A stretch of 64,000 nt of DNA from Pseudomonas sp. PB106. Its GTDB lineage: Bacteria > Pseudomonadota > Gammaproteobacteria > Pseudomonadales > Pseudomonadaceae. Location of the stretch: contig NZ_RWIM01000078.1 in assembly GCF_009764645.1 (NCBI RefSeq), forward strand, positions 1 through 64,000, in the 5' to 3' direction. Of this stretch, positions 53,557 through 63,256 are shown piece after piece (the first letter of the stretch is position 1; each line of letters begins with the position of its first letter). The notes below the pieces were generated by a model, which did no database searches, was not told the origin of the DNA, and saw only the letters and a program-made list of their open reading frames with translations. The translations under genes were made by a program, and so were the position numbers.

Positions 53557-54912
53557 ATGAACAAGCTTATTCATGCCACGCGCCTGGGTGGCGTGGCGTC
53601 TGCCTTGCTGCTCGCCTTGAGCAGCCCGGCGCACGCCCAGATCAGCGCCGATCAAGCCGCCCGTCTGGGCAAAGACCTGACCCCGCTGGGTGGCGAAATG
53701 GCCGGCAATGCTGACGGCTCGATTCCGGCCTACACCGGTGGCATGGCGCAGCCGCCCAGTGGCTGGAGCCCGGAGCAGGGCTACGTCGACCCGTTCGCCA
53801 GCGAAAAACCGCTGTTCACCATCACCGCCGCCAATTTCGCGCAGTACAAGGACAAACTCACGCCGGGCATGCAGGCGCTGCTGGCCAAGTACCCGAGTTT
53901 TGTCATGCCGGTTTACCCGACGCATCGCACGGCGATGGTTCCGGCAGCCGTTGCCGACAAGGTCAAACAGGAGGCGCCGCACGTCGAACTCAACGGTTTT
54001 GGCGTGAGCAACCTGAACGGTTCGACCACGCCGTTCCCGATCCCGAAAAATGGTCTTGAGGCCATCTGGAATCACAACGTGCGTTACCTCGGCGGTGGTT
54101 TGCAGCGCACCTACGCCTCGTTCCCGGTGCGTGGCGGCGGTGATTACTACGCGTTGCGCGTGGAAGAAAATCGCGTCTTCGATGCCAACATGGACAAGCA
54201 ATCGGACAACCGTCTGCTCAACTATTCGGCGCGATTCATCTCCCCGGCAACCCTGGCCGGCACCGTGCAACTGGTGCAGGAACCGATCGATCAGGTCAAG
54301 GAAGTGCGTTCGGCGTGGATCTACAACGTCGGCCAGCGCCGTGTGCGTCGTGCCCCGGATCTGGCCTATGACAACGTCAACGACGGCACCGAAGGCCTGC
54401 GCGTGACCGACGACTTCGACGGCTACAACGGCGCTCCGGACCGCTTCGACTGGAAACTCATCGGCAAGCGCGAGATGTACGTGCCGTACAACGACTACAA
54501 GCTCGGCTCGAAACAGGTCAAGTACAAAGACATCCTCACCGTCAACACGCCCAACCCGGATTTGCTGCGCTACGAGCTGCACCGTGTCTGGGTGGTCGAA
54601 GGCACCTTGCGCGCCGATGCCAAACACGTGTACGGCAAGCGTGTGATGTACCTCGACGAAGATTCCTGGACCGTGTTGGCCAGTGATGCCTATGACACCC
54701 GTGGCACCTTGTGGCGCGTGGGTGTGCATCCGCTGATCCAGTTCTACGACGCGCAAGTGCCGTGGTATCGCGCCAACATCTGGCATGACCTGAGCAATGG
54801 CAGCTATTACCTGTCCGGCCTGGCCAACGAAGAACAGCAGCCGTGGAAATTCGGGATCAAGGGGCGTTTCGTCGACTTCCAGCCTGACGCCTTGCGGCGC
54901 ATGGGCAAGTGA
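53557..54912 (+). CDS. DUF1329 periplasmic/outer-membrane protein
   Basis: A 451-residue exported protein with a signal peptide (ending AHAQ, about 28) and the DUF1329 pattern: LGKDLTPLGGEMAGNADGSIPAYTGG at the mature start, then YPTHRTAMVP, and late YVPYNDYKLGS and WRANIWHDL-like motifs. The fold is predicted to resemble LolB-type lipid-binding barrels. AGAGG precedes the ATG. It follows DUF1302 by 23 bp and is almost always its partner. Confidence 0.85.
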   Translation: MNKLIHATRLGGVASALLLALSSPAHAQISADQAARLGKDLTPLGGEMAGNADGSIPAYTGGMAQPPSGWSPEQGYVDPFASEKPLFTITAANFAQYKDKLTPGMQALLAKYPSFVMPVYPTHRTAMVPAAVADKVKQEAPHVELNGFGVSNLNGSTTPFPIPKNGLEAIWNHNVRYLGGGLQRTYASFPVRGGGDYYALRVEENRVFDANMDKQSDNRLLNYSARFISPATLAGTVQLVQEPIDQVKEVRSAWIYNVGQRRVRRAPDLAYDNVNDGTEGLRVTDDFDGYNGAPDRFDWKLIGKREMYVPYNDYKLGSKQVKYKDILTVNTPNPDLLRYELHRVWVVEGTLRADAKHVYGKRVMYLDEDSWTVLASDAYDTRGTLWRVGVHPLIQFYDAQVPWYRANIWHDLSNGSYYLSGLANEEQQPWKFGIKGRFVDFQPDALRRMGK

Positions 54913-54983
54913 TCGCCACGCCTCTTGATTAACCCGCTGCGGACGGCCATCCGGTCGTTCGCAGGCTTACTGGAATCCTTGTC

Positions 54984-55940
54984 ATGTCGTTACGTCATCT
55001 GGAATGGCTGGCGGGCGTGGGGTTGTGCCTGCTCGCCGGCGCACTGCGCGCCGAATCGCCCAAGCTCGACTATCAGGTCAGCTCGCAACACGCGTTCCTG
55101 CTCAACATTGCCGACAACGGCGACCATCTGGTGGCGGTCGGCGAGCGCGGCGTGGTGCTGATCGCCGATGAAAAAAATGCGCAATGGCGCTCGGTGCGCA
55201 CTGACACCACACGCACCTTGTCCGGCGTGGCGTTTGTCAGCGCAGCGATTGGTGTTGCCGTGGGGCATGGCGGCACGTTGTTGCGCACCGACGATGGCGG
55301 CCTGCATTGGTCGTCGATCGAGACGCCCGCCAATGGTGATTCGCTGCTCGGTGTCATTGCCTTGGGCGACGGGCGCATGGCTGCCTGGGGCGCGTTCGGC
55401 CTGTATCTGCGCTCTAGCGATAACGGCGTCAGCTGGCAGCGACTGCCGGTGCTGGACGGCGACTTCGACCGGCATATTTCGCAAGTCATCACATTGGCCA
55501 ACGGCGATTGCCTGATGGTCGGCGAGAGCGGCACGCTCGCCCGTTCGCGGGATCACGGCGAAACCTGGCAAGCCATGGACAGCCCTTACGCCGGCAGCCT
55601 GTTCGGTGCCCTGCAACTGCAAAATGGCGCGCTGCTGATCTACGGCATGCGCGGCAACGTCTGGCTGTCCAGCGATGACGGCCTGACCTGGGCGCGGCGC
55701 GACACGGCCACCACGTTCGCGTTCAACGGGGCGTTGCAGCTCAAGTCGGGGCGGGTGCTGGTGTTGGGCAACAGTGGTTTGCTGCTGGCCAGTGACGATC
55801 AGGGCCAGACCTTCAAGACGCTGCCATCCACCCACACCAGTCTGGCCAAGGCGCTGCAACTGGCCGACGGCCAACTGCTCGCGGTCGGCGATCGCGGCGT
55901 CACGCCCCTCGCGGCCAACGTGACCCAGGGTCAGGAGTAA
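54984..55940 (+). CDS. YCF48/BNR-like beta-propeller, exported
   Basis: A 318-residue secreted propeller with a signal peptide ending LRAES. At least four Asp-box-like repeats are visible (DGGLHWSS, DNGVSWQRL, DHGETWQAM, DDGLTWARR), each with the S/T-x-D-x-G-x-x-W pattern of the YCF48/sialidase-like group. Such propellers act as periplasmic scaffolds or binding proteins. It lies between DUF1329 and the RND gene (4 bp apart from the latter), so it is likely part of the same envelope complex. Confidence 0.8.
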   Translation: MSLRHLEWLAGVGLCLLAGALRAESPKLDYQVSSQHAFLLNIADNGDHLVAVGERGVVLIADEKNAQWRSVRTDTTRTLSGVAFVSAAIGVAVGHGGTLLRTDDGGLHWSSIETPANGDSLLGVIALGDGRMAAWGAFGLYLRSSDNGVSWQRLPVLDGDFDRHISQVITLANGDCLMVGESGTLARSRDHGETWQAMDSPYAGSLFGALQLQNGALLIYGMRGNVWLSSDDGLTWARRDTATTFAFNGALQLKSGRVLVLGNSGLLLASDDQGQTFKTLPSTHTSLAKALQLADGQLLAVGDRGVTPLAANVTQGQE

Positions 55941-55944
55941 GCCC

Positions 55945-58347
55945 ATGAGCATTCAGGAAAAGTACGTGACGAATGCCGCGCAGATGAAGCGCAAGGACTT
56001 TGCCCAAGGGCTGGTCGGCAAAGTCTCCTACTGGATTTTCCATCAGCGCAAACCGCTGCTGGCGCTGTTCATTCTGCTCACCATAGCGCTGGGCTACAGC
56101 GCCACGAATCTGAAGATCGAAGCGGGTTTTTTCAAGATGATCCCGCTCCATCATCCGTACATGAAGACCTTCCTCGAGTATCAGAAGGATTTCGGCGGCG
56201 CCAACAAAGTGTTGGTGGCGGTGAAGAGCAACAAGGGCGAAATCTTCACTCCGCAAGCGATGGCCGCGTTGCGCAAAGTCTCCGACGAAGTGTTTTTCAT
56301 CAATGGCGTAGAGCGCAGTTCGGTGACCTCGCTGTTCACCTCCAACGTGCGCTACACCGAAGTGGTCGAAGACGGTTTCACCGGCGGCAACCTGGTCGAT
56401 TCCAGCTACGCCGGCACACCGCAGCAAGTGGCGCAGGTGCGCGAGCGCACACTTAAATCCGATTGGGTCGGACGCATCGTTTCCAATGATTTGTCATCGG
56501 CGATGGTGGTGGCCAACCTGCAAGAGACCGACCCGGTGACCGGCCAGCGTCTGGATTTGCAGGAGGTGGCGAAAAAGCTCGAGCAGATTCGTCAGGACAA
56601 CCAGAACCCCGACATCAGCATTCACATTATCGGTTTCGCCAAATCCATCGGTGACATCGCCGAGGGCGCGTCCGATGTGCTGGTGTTCTTTGTCATCGCC
56701 TTCGTCATCAGCGCGCTGCTGTTGTACTGGTATTGCGGCTCGTTGATGTTGACCGGCTGGGCGCTGATCTGCGCGATGGTGCCAGTGGTCTGGCTGCTCG
56801 GATTGTTGCCGCTGCTGAAACTGACGCTGGACCCGATGTCGATTCTGGTGCCGTTCCTGATCTTCTCCATTGGCGTGTCCCACGCGGTGCAGATGACCAA
56901 CGCGTGGAAACTGGAAACCCTCAACGGCGCGGACGGCGTCACGGCGTCGCGCAACTGCTTCCAGAAACTCTTCGTGCCCGGCGCCGTGGCGCTGCTCGCC
57001 AACGCCTTGGGCTTTATGGTGATTGCCCTGGTCGACATCGAGATGGTGCGCGAACTGGCGATCACCGCGACCCTCGGCGTGTCGGTCATGATCGTCACCA
57101 ACAAGATGCTCTTGCCGATTCTGTTGTCGTTCATGCGTTTGTCGGCGGCGGACGCGCAAAAACTGCGCGGCAAGGAAACCCTCGGTGCAGGCCTGTGGGA
57201 ACGCCTCGGTGTGTTGGCGACCCGGCGCGGTGCGGCGTGGGCGTTGCTGTGTGCAGCGCTGTTGTTCGGTTGGGGATTGTGGGAGGCGCGGCAACTGCAT
57301 GTCGGCGACATCGGCGCCGGCGTGCCGGAACTGCGCGCGGATTCGCGCTACAACCAGGACGTGGCCGCGATCACCCGCGACTTCGCGATTGGCGTCGATT
57401 TGCTGCAAGTGATCGTCAAGGCGCAGGGCGACGAAACACCGTGCGTGAAGCGCGAAGTGCTCGACCCGATCAGTGAGCTGGAGCTGTACCTGCGGCAGGA
57501 TGACGGCGTGTCATCGGTGCGCAGCCTGGCCGGTTTCGTCGGCAATATCACTCAGGCTTACGCCGAAACCGACCTGAAGTGGCGAGTGCTGCCCGAACCC
57601 ACTGCGCAAATCGCCCAAGGCGTCGGCTTCGCGACGCGGGTCGGCACCGAGTACATGAACAGTGCGTGCAACGCGATCCCGGTGTCGATCTACACCCGCG
57701 ATCACCAGGCTGACACCATCAGCAATCTGATGAACAAGATCAAGGCGTTCAAAGCGGCGTATGACAACGACAGCGTCACCTTCGAGTTGGCCTCTGGCAA
57801 CGTCGGCGTCATGGCCGCGACCAACGAAGTGGTGCACGCCGGAGATCGACTGGTCAACGGCGCATTGTTCGCCTCGGTGGCGCTGCTGTGTCTGTGGATG
57901 TTCCGTTCCTGGCGCATCACCCTCTGCGTGATCATCCCGCTGGCGCTGGTCACCGTGCTGTGCAATGCGCTGATGGCGCTGCTCGGGATCGGCGTCAAGG
58001 TCAACACCTTGCCGGTGGTCGCGTTGGGTGTCGGCGTTGGCGTGGACTACGGCATCTACCTGTTCGAGCGGATCAAGCACGAGATGCACGAAGGCGGATT
58101 GAGCCTGCGCGAGGCATTTGTCGAAGCGCTGAAACAGCGGGGCACGGCGTCGGTGTTCACGGCGGTCACCATGACGTTGTCGATTGCCACCTGGGCGTTT
58201 TCCAACCTCAATTTCCAGGCGGACATGGGCATCCTGCTGGCCTTCATGTTCCTGGTGAACATGCTCGGCGCCATCCTGCTATTGCCGGCGCTGGCGGCTT
58301 GGTTGCTGCCCAAGGCAAACGCTGCGCAACCCACGCCAAAAATCTGA
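55945..58347 (+). CDS. RND-superfamily (MMPL-type) transporter
   Basis: An 800-residue inner-membrane transporter with two repeats, each a large periplasmic loop followed by transmembrane helices. Hydrophobic clusters are at about 30-50, 230-420, 440-460 and 640-790. The MMPL-like motif GVGVGVDYGIYLFERIK lies in the second repeat. The tripartite multidrug RND adaptor partners are absent. Relatives move lipids or hydrophobic molecules across the envelope. CAGGAG precedes the ATG, which lies 4 bp after the propeller stop. A terminator follows at 58381. Confidence 0.88.
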   Translation: MSIQEKYVTNAAQMKRKDFAQGLVGKVSYWIFHQRKPLLALFILLTIALGYSATNLKIEAGFFKMIPLHHPYMKTFLEYQKDFGGANKVLVAVKSNKGEIFTPQAMAALRKVSDEVFFINGVERSSVTSLFTSNVRYTEVVEDGFTGGNLVDSSYAGTPQQVAQVRERTLKSDWVGRIVSNDLSSAMVVANLQETDPVTGQRLDLQEVAKKLEQIRQDNQNPDISIHIIGFAKSIGDIAEGASDVLVFFVIAFVISALLLYWYCGSLMLTGWALICAMVPVVWLLGLLPLLKLTLDPMSILVPFLIFSIGVSHAVQMTNAWKLETLNGADGVTASRNCFQKLFVPGAVALLANALGFMVIALVDIEMVRELAITATLGVSVMIVTNKMLLPILLSFMRLSAADAQKLRGKETLGAGLWERLGVLATRRGAAWALLCAALLFGWGLWEARQLHVGDIGAGVPELRADSRYNQDVAAITRDFAIGVDLLQVIVKAQGDETPCVKREVLDPISELELYLRQDDGVSSVRSLAGFVGNITQAYAETDLKWRVLPEPTAQIAQGVGFATRVGTEYMNSACNAIPVSIYTRDHQADTISNLMNKIKAFKAAYDNDSVTFELASGNVGVMAATNEVVHAGDRLVNGALFASVALLCLWMFRSWRITLCVIIPLALVTVLCNALMALLGIGVKVNTLPVVALGVGVGVDYGIYLFERIKHEMHEGGLSLREAFVEALKQRGTASVFTAVTMTLSIATWAFSNLNFQADMGILLAFMFLVNMLGAILLLPALAAWLLPKANAAQPTPKI

Positions 58348-58380
58348 GCGAATCGACGCTTGTCGGAATCCTTGCCGAAA

Positions 58381-58412
58381 GGCCCGGCTCATTGTTGAGC
58401 CGGGCCCTTTTT
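58381..58412 (+). terminator. Rho-independent terminator after the RND gene
   Basis: GGCCCGGCTCA (58381-58391) pairs with TGAGCCGGGCC (58396-58406), followed by CTTTTT. It closes the DUF1302/DUF1329/propeller/RND operon, so the DUF1254 gene downstream must have its own promoter or depend on read-through. Confidence 0.92.
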
Positions 58413-58496
58413 CCCCACGCTCGAAGCAGCGATCAATTTTTTATTGTCGGGTCGAGTCAGCACGTCTGCCCATCATCCAAACGGAGTTTGAACCCA

Positions 58497-59975
58497 ATGA
58501 AAAATCCACTGACCCATTCATTGCTCGCGGTAGCGCTGGCGTCTGTGATGGCCGCCAATATCCACGCGAGTGAAAGCCCTGCCAGTGAAAACTCTGCCGG
58601 CAAACCCGCGTCGCAAGTGCCGGGCGTTCCCGCCGGCACCGTGATTACCCCGTCGAGCGCCAGTGTGATTGCCCAGGATGCGTACCTGTGGGGCTGGCCC
58701 ATCGTCAACGCGTTCAACCGCCGCACTTCGTTTTCCAGGGCGCCGGAGCCGGGTCTGGTCGGCGGCATTTTGCCGGCCGCGCCAACGGGCTATGTGAGCA
58801 TGCTCACCGACTACATATCGCCCGAACAACGCTGGATCGCTCACCCTAACCAGGACGTGGTTTACGGTTTTGGCTATGGCGCCACCGACGACGATCCGAT
58901 GGTGTTGCAGGTGCCGGACTTCGGTGATCGTTTTTGGGTCTACGCGCTCTACGACGCCCGTAGCGAGGAATTCTCCAGACTGGGCAAACAGTACGGGACC
59001 AAGCCCGGCAATTATCTGGTGGTCGGGCCGAACTGGAAGGGCAGCGTGCCGGCAGGCATCACGGCGGTCATCAAGTCGCCCACCGAACTGGTTGCCGTCG
59101 GCCCGCGTACCTTCCTCGACGACAGCGACGCAGATCGCAAAGCCGTGCAGGCCGTGCTCAATCAAGTGGTGGTCTACCCGTTGAGCAAGTACACCGGCAA
59201 AACCATAACCAAAGACTGGAAAGCCACCCCGCATTTCCCGCAAGTGCAGAAAAGCGCTGCAGAGTCCCGTTGGGTCATCCCGGAAAAATTCTTCGAGCAA
59301 TTGCCGGAAGTCCTCGCCAAGGTTCCGCCGCTGGCCGGCGAAGAAAGCCGCTACGCGATGATACGCGCGCTGCTCGATGCCGCCGCGAAAGACCCGGCAA
59401 TCAAGGACGCCATCGTCAAGGCAGCGGTCAAGACCGAAGAAGAAGTCGTCGCGCCCTTGTTCTCGTTCCGCACCAACGGCTCGCGCCTGGCCAATGGCTG
59501 GAACTCGCCGACCAACGTGGCGCGCTGGGGCAATGACTATCTCAGTCGCACGGCGACGGCCAAGTCGAACATGTACACCAATCAGCCCGAAGAGACGCGC
59601 TACTTCTTCCTCGAAGTCGATGAGAAAGGCCAGCGCCTTCACGGCGATCATCGCTACACGCTGACGTTCCCGAAAGGCCAGACGCCGCCGGCCGATGGTT
59701 TCTGGTCGCTGACCCTGTATGACCCGCAGCACTTCTTCGCGCCCAACGCGATCAATCGTTATTCCCTCGGCACCAAGAACAGCAAAAGCATGCAGACCAA
59801 CGCCGATGGCTCGTTGACCCTGTATATCCAGGACGATTCGCCGGGCAAGGACAAGGAAGCCAACTGGTTGCCAGCGCCGAAAAGCGAGTTCGAAGTGACC
59901 ATCCGTACCTACTGGCCCAAACGGCAGGTCTTGAGCGGTGAGTGGACACCGCCGGGCGTGGCCCAAGTGAAGTGA
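58497..59975 (+). CDS. DUF1254/DUF1214 exported protein
   Basis: A 492-residue secreted protein with a signal peptide (about 1-25). A DUF1254 domain comes first (AYLWGWPIVNAFNRRTSF, PNQDVVYGFGYGA), then a C-terminal DUF1214 domain (SLTLYDPQHFFAPNAINRYSLGTKN and the QDDSPG segment). Two-domain proteins of this kind are widespread and mostly uncharacterised, often near lipid- or sterol-related genes. It is separated from the RND gene by a strong terminator and lies upstream of the arylsulfatase. Confidence 0.82.
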   Translation: MKNPLTHSLLAVALASVMAANIHASESPASENSAGKPASQVPGVPAGTVITPSSASVIAQDAYLWGWPIVNAFNRRTSFSRAPEPGLVGGILPAAPTGYVSMLTDYISPEQRWIAHPNQDVVYGFGYGATDDDPMVLQVPDFGDRFWVYALYDARSEEFSRLGKQYGTKPGNYLVVGPNWKGSVPAGITAVIKSPTELVAVGPRTFLDDSDADRKAVQAVLNQVVVYPLSKYTGKTITKDWKATPHFPQVQKSAAESRWVIPEKFFEQLPEVLAKVPPLAGEESRYAMIRALLDAAAKDPAIKDAIVKAAVKTEEEVVAPLFSFRTNGSRLANGWNSPTNVARWGNDYLSRTATAKSNMYTNQPEETRYFFLEVDEKGQRLHGDHRYTLTFPKGQTPPADGFWSLTLYDPQHFFAPNAINRYSLGTKNSKSMQTNADGSLTLYIQDDSPGKDKEANWLPAPKSEFEVTIRTYWPKRQVLSGEWTPPGVAQVK

Positions 59976-59991
59976 CCCATTTGCGCCGTGG

Positions 59992-60025
59992 CGGCAAATG
60001 GCAAAGATCTGTCGCCAAATGCCAA
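59992..60025. promoter_or_regulatory. AraC-type direct-repeat operator, site 3
   Basis: CGGCAAATGGCAA (59992-60004) and CGCCAAATGCCAA (60013-60025), start points 21 bp apart and 87 bp upstream of the arylsulfatase start. Same arrangement as site 1. Confidence 0.7.
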
Positions 60026-60111
60026 GTTCCGGCGCGCCTCTCAGGGCAGCCTACAGGCGCTGAATTGCACTGAAGATCAAGCACAACAACTATAAGAAAA
60101 GGGGTAAGGGG

Positions 60112-61659
60112 ATGATGACGACGAGCGTAACGCTCAAGCGGTGGTGCGGCGCGCTGGCCTTGCTGGCGGCGGGACTGTCCTCGGCGATGGCGGCCGACAA
60201 ACCGAACATCCTGGTCATTTTCGGTGATGACATTGGCATCACCAACATCAGCCGTTACAGCAACGGCATCATGGGCTACCAGACCCCCAACATCGACAGC
60301 CTGGCCAAGGAAGGTGTGATGTTCACCGACTATTACGGCGAACAGAGCTGCACCGCCGGGCGCGCGGCCTTCATCACTGGCCAGCATCCGGTGCGCACCG
60401 GCCTGACCAAGGTCGGCATTCCCGGTGCCGCGACCGGTTTGAAGCCTGAAGATCCGACCATCGCCGAGTTGCTCAAACCGCTGGGCTACGTCACCGGCCA
60501 GTTCGGCAAGAACCACTTGGGCGACCGCGATGAATACCTGCCGACCAACCATGGTTTCGACGAATTCTTCGGCAACCTCTATCACCTCAACGCCGAAGAA
60601 GGCCCGGAAGACCCCGACTGGACCAAGAATCCGGCGATGGACAAGCTGTTCCGGCCGCGCGGCGTGATCCGCAGCAGCGCCGACGGCAAGATCGAAGACC
60701 TCGGCGCGCTGACCAAAAAACGCATGGAGACCATCGACGAGGAATTCCTCGCCGCCTCGACCAACTTCATGGACAAAGCGGTGAAGGCCGATAAGCCGTT
60801 CTTCGTCTGGTACAACTCCACGCGCATGCATTACTACACGCACATCAGCGACAAAGTGGCGGGCAAGTCGGGGCAGGGCGAGTACAACGACGGCATGCTC
60901 GAGCACGATGGCCAGGTCGGCCAGTTGCTGAAGAAACTCGATGAACTGGGCGTTGCCGACAACACCATCGTGATTTATTCGACCGACAACGGCGTGCACT
61001 TCAACCAGTGGCCGGACGCTGGCATCACGCCGTTCCGCGGGGAAAAGAACACCAACTGGGAGGGCGGTTTCCGCGTGCCCGCCATCGTGCGCTGGCCGAA
61101 CCACATCAAGCCCGACACGGTTTCCAACCAAATCATGTCCGCCCAGGACTGGATGCCGACCTTGCTCGCTGCTGCCGGCGTCAATGACGTCAAGGAGCAG
61201 TTGCTCAAAGGCTACAAGGCCGGCATGAAGAACTTCAAAGTGCATCTGGACGGCTACAACTTCCTGCCGTATCTCGTCGGCCAGGAAGACAAGGGCCCGC
61301 GCACCGATTTCTACTATTTCAGCGATGACGGCAAGTTGCTTGGCGTGCGCGACGGTGACTGGAAACTGGTGTTCGCTGAGCAGCGCGCTCATCAGTTCGA
61401 CGTCTGGCGCGACCCGTTTGTCGAACTGCGCATCCCCAAGGTATTCAACCTGCGCCGCGATCCGTACGAGCGCGCCGACACCGACTCGAACAATTACAAC
61501 CAGTGGTGGGACAAGAAAGTCGGCGTCGTCGGCCTGCCGGCCATGGCGCGGGTGCAGCAATTCCTCAGCACCTTCCAGCAGTTCCCGCCGCGCCAGCGCC
61601 CGGCGACGTTTACGGTGGATCAGATGATGGAGAAATTCATGCAGTACAAGGCGCAGTGA
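60112..61659 (+). CDS. Periplasmic arylsulfatase
   Basis: A 515-residue type I sulfatase that hydrolyses sulfate esters. The signal peptide ends SAMA at about 27. NILVIFGDD at 32-40 gives the metal-binding Asp pair. The formylglycine motif CTAGR at 80-84 (Cys80 modified by a formylglycine-generating enzyme) is followed by AAFITG. The C-terminal half has the usual GGFRVPAIVRWP and DWMPTLL segments. No FGE gene is in the window, so maturation depends on one elsewhere. It carries its own promoter with the shared direct repeat. Confidence 0.93.
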   Translation: MMTTSVTLKRWCGALALLAAGLSSAMAADKPNILVIFGDDIGITNISRYSNGIMGYQTPNIDSLAKEGVMFTDYYGEQSCTAGRAAFITGQHPVRTGLTKVGIPGAATGLKPEDPTIAELLKPLGYVTGQFGKNHLGDRDEYLPTNHGFDEFFGNLYHLNAEEGPEDPDWTKNPAMDKLFRPRGVIRSSADGKIEDLGALTKKRMETIDEEFLAASTNFMDKAVKADKPFFVWYNSTRMHYYTHISDKVAGKSGQGEYNDGMLEHDGQVGQLLKKLDELGVADNTIVIYSTDNGVHFNQWPDAGITPFRGEKNTNWEGGFRVPAIVRWPNHIKPDTVSNQIMSAQDWMPTLLAAAGVNDVKEQLLKGYKAGMKNFKVHLDGYNFLPYLVGQEDKGPRTDFYYFSDDGKLLGVRDGDWKLVFAEQRAHQFDVWRDPFVELRIPKVFNLRRDPYERADTDSNNYNQWWDKKVGVVGLPAMARVQQFLSTFQQFPPRQRPATFTVDQMMEKFMQYKAQ

Positions 61660-61714
61660 TGAGCTGAGGAGGGTGGTTGCAGCGGGCGGTGCATCCATGC
61701 ACCACCCACCCCGA

Positions 61715-63256
61715 TCAAACGATTTTCAAAGCGCTCAGCACGATCAGCGACTGCTCGGCAAAGGCCTGGGCCTGTTCGGTCAGCGCAGCGATGTTGGCTT
61801 CGGCGGTGGTCAATGGTTTGCCTTCCTTGAGCAGCACTTCGTTCTGTTCGGCGATGACGCTCCACACCAGTTGCGCCCATTCCGCCGGATGCTGTTTGCC
61901 TTGGCGGATCGCAATCAGGAACAGTTGCTGGTAGCGGCTGACCGCCACACCACCGCCAGTGACCGGGCTGCTCAGCACCTGAATGTCGGCGTTGAACAGC
62001 GCGCGTTTGCACAGTTGCAGGTTGAACGCGGCGCAGCGCTCGTACACCAGCGCCTCGGCGGCTTCGCTCTGGCAAGGCGCTACGGCGCCCATGCCGATCA
62101 AGATTGCAATGGCTTGCTCGAGATCGTCATAAGCCATCGGCGCGACGTCGGCGAGCAGCTGCTGCAGGGTTTTGGCTTCATACGTCTGGCCCGCCAGTGC
62201 GTTGAGCACCGGCCCGTAGATTTCCGGTTGTAGCGACGCTTCGCCAGCAGGGCCGGTGACGCTGGACGCGACGTTTTCTGCCGGCTGCATCAGGATGAAT
62301 CGGGTCTTGAGCATGCGCGAGCGGCGCTCGGCGGCGCTGAGGCGGTTGGCACCGCGCACGTACAGGTCGCGCCGGAAGGACTGGTTGACGAAATAGTCAC
62401 GCGCTTGTTCGCGCATGATCGGATGCTCGATACCGTCGAGGAAGGCCAGGCCTTCGGCGCTCAGGTTCAGCGCATCGACCGAGTCCATCGGCACCGCCGT
62501 CGTGACGTAGTCGAGCTTGGCCGGGGCCAACGCATCGGCCATGTCGGCGAAAAACATGCAGTTCCAGTCGCGATTGAAATATTCGTGGGCGACGTATTGG
62601 CGATCCTGGCCTTTGATGGTCTTCAACCTGGCGCCCAGGTGCGGCGCGGCAATCGCGTACTTGGGGTTGGCCGCCAGCAGCGCCTCGGAAAACTGCAACG
62701 CGGCATCGATGCGCTGATCCGGGCGTGTCGAGTGATTGGCAAAACGGTCGTGCAGGCTGAACAGTTGGCGCAACGGCGCTGAAGGCGACCAGCCCGGCAG
62801 CGCGTTGTAGCTGACGTACAGATGTCCACCCGGTTTGAGGTGGCGGCGGGCAAATTCGACGATCAGCTTATGGTTGTCACGGCTGACCCAACTCCAAATG
62901 CCGTGCAGGCTGATGCTGTCGAACTGCGGCAAATCCTGGCGCGCCAGCAGTTGCTCGAAGCTGTCGTCATACAGCTTTGCGCCGTTGTGGCTGAGTTCCG
63001 CCAGTTCAATGGCGTGGGCCGCCTGACCCGGATGAAAGTCCGTACCGACGAAGGCTGCGGGGTTGGCCGTGGCGTGGATGTTGATCGACACACCCTGACC
63101 AAAACCGAGCTCGCAGTGGTAGCCGTCGGGATTGTCCAGACTGGAGTAGCCGCGCAACAACAGGCAGTAACGCTGGAAAACCGGATTGATTTCCCGGCTA
63201 TAGCTGTAGGTGTAGCCTTCGTCGGTGAAATAACCTTCGTTCCAGGCGTTGCTCAT
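61715..63256 (-). CDS. Class I methyltransferase with regulatory domain
   Basis: A 513-residue protein. The N-terminal half is a SAM-binding domain (ELGFGQGVSINIHA as motif I; FDSISLHGIWSWVS as motif IV). The C-terminal half resembles the methyltransferase regulatory domain family, with an all-helical region ending in a Lys-poor tail. The start at 63256 follows AGAGG; an earlier TTG at 63277 is possible. Substrate unknown. It is convergent with the arylsulfatase. Confidence 0.8.
   Translation of the reverse strand: MSNAWNEGYFTDEGYTYSYSREINPVFQRYCLLLRGYSSLDNPDGYHCELGFGQGVSINIHATANPAAFVGTDFHPGQAAHAIELAELSHNGAKLYDDSFEQLLARQDLPQFDSISLHGIWSWVSRDNHKLIVEFARRHLKPGGHLYVSYNALPGWSPSAPLRQLFSLHDRFANHSTRPDQRIDAALQFSEALLAANPKYAIAAPHLGARLKTIKGQDRQYVAHEYFNRDWNCMFFADMADALAPAKLDYVTTAVPMDSVDALNLSAEGLAFLDGIEHPIMREQARDYFVNQSFRRDLYVRGANRLSAAERRSRMLKTRFILMQPAENVASSVTGPAGEASLQPEIYGPVLNALAGQTYEAKTLQQLLADVAPMAYDDLEQAIAILIGMGAVAPCQSEAAEALVYERCAAFNLQLCKRALFNADIQVLSSPVTGGGVAVSRYQQLFLIAIRQGKQHPAEWAQLVWSVIAEQNEVLLKEGKPLTTAEANIAALTEQAQAFAEQSLIVLSALKIV

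Noticed and set aside
59752..61698. Antisense open frame of about 650 codons opposite the arylsulfatase
   Set aside because: Same reason: it mirrors a gene with all sulfatase motifs and shows no domain or ribosome site of its own.
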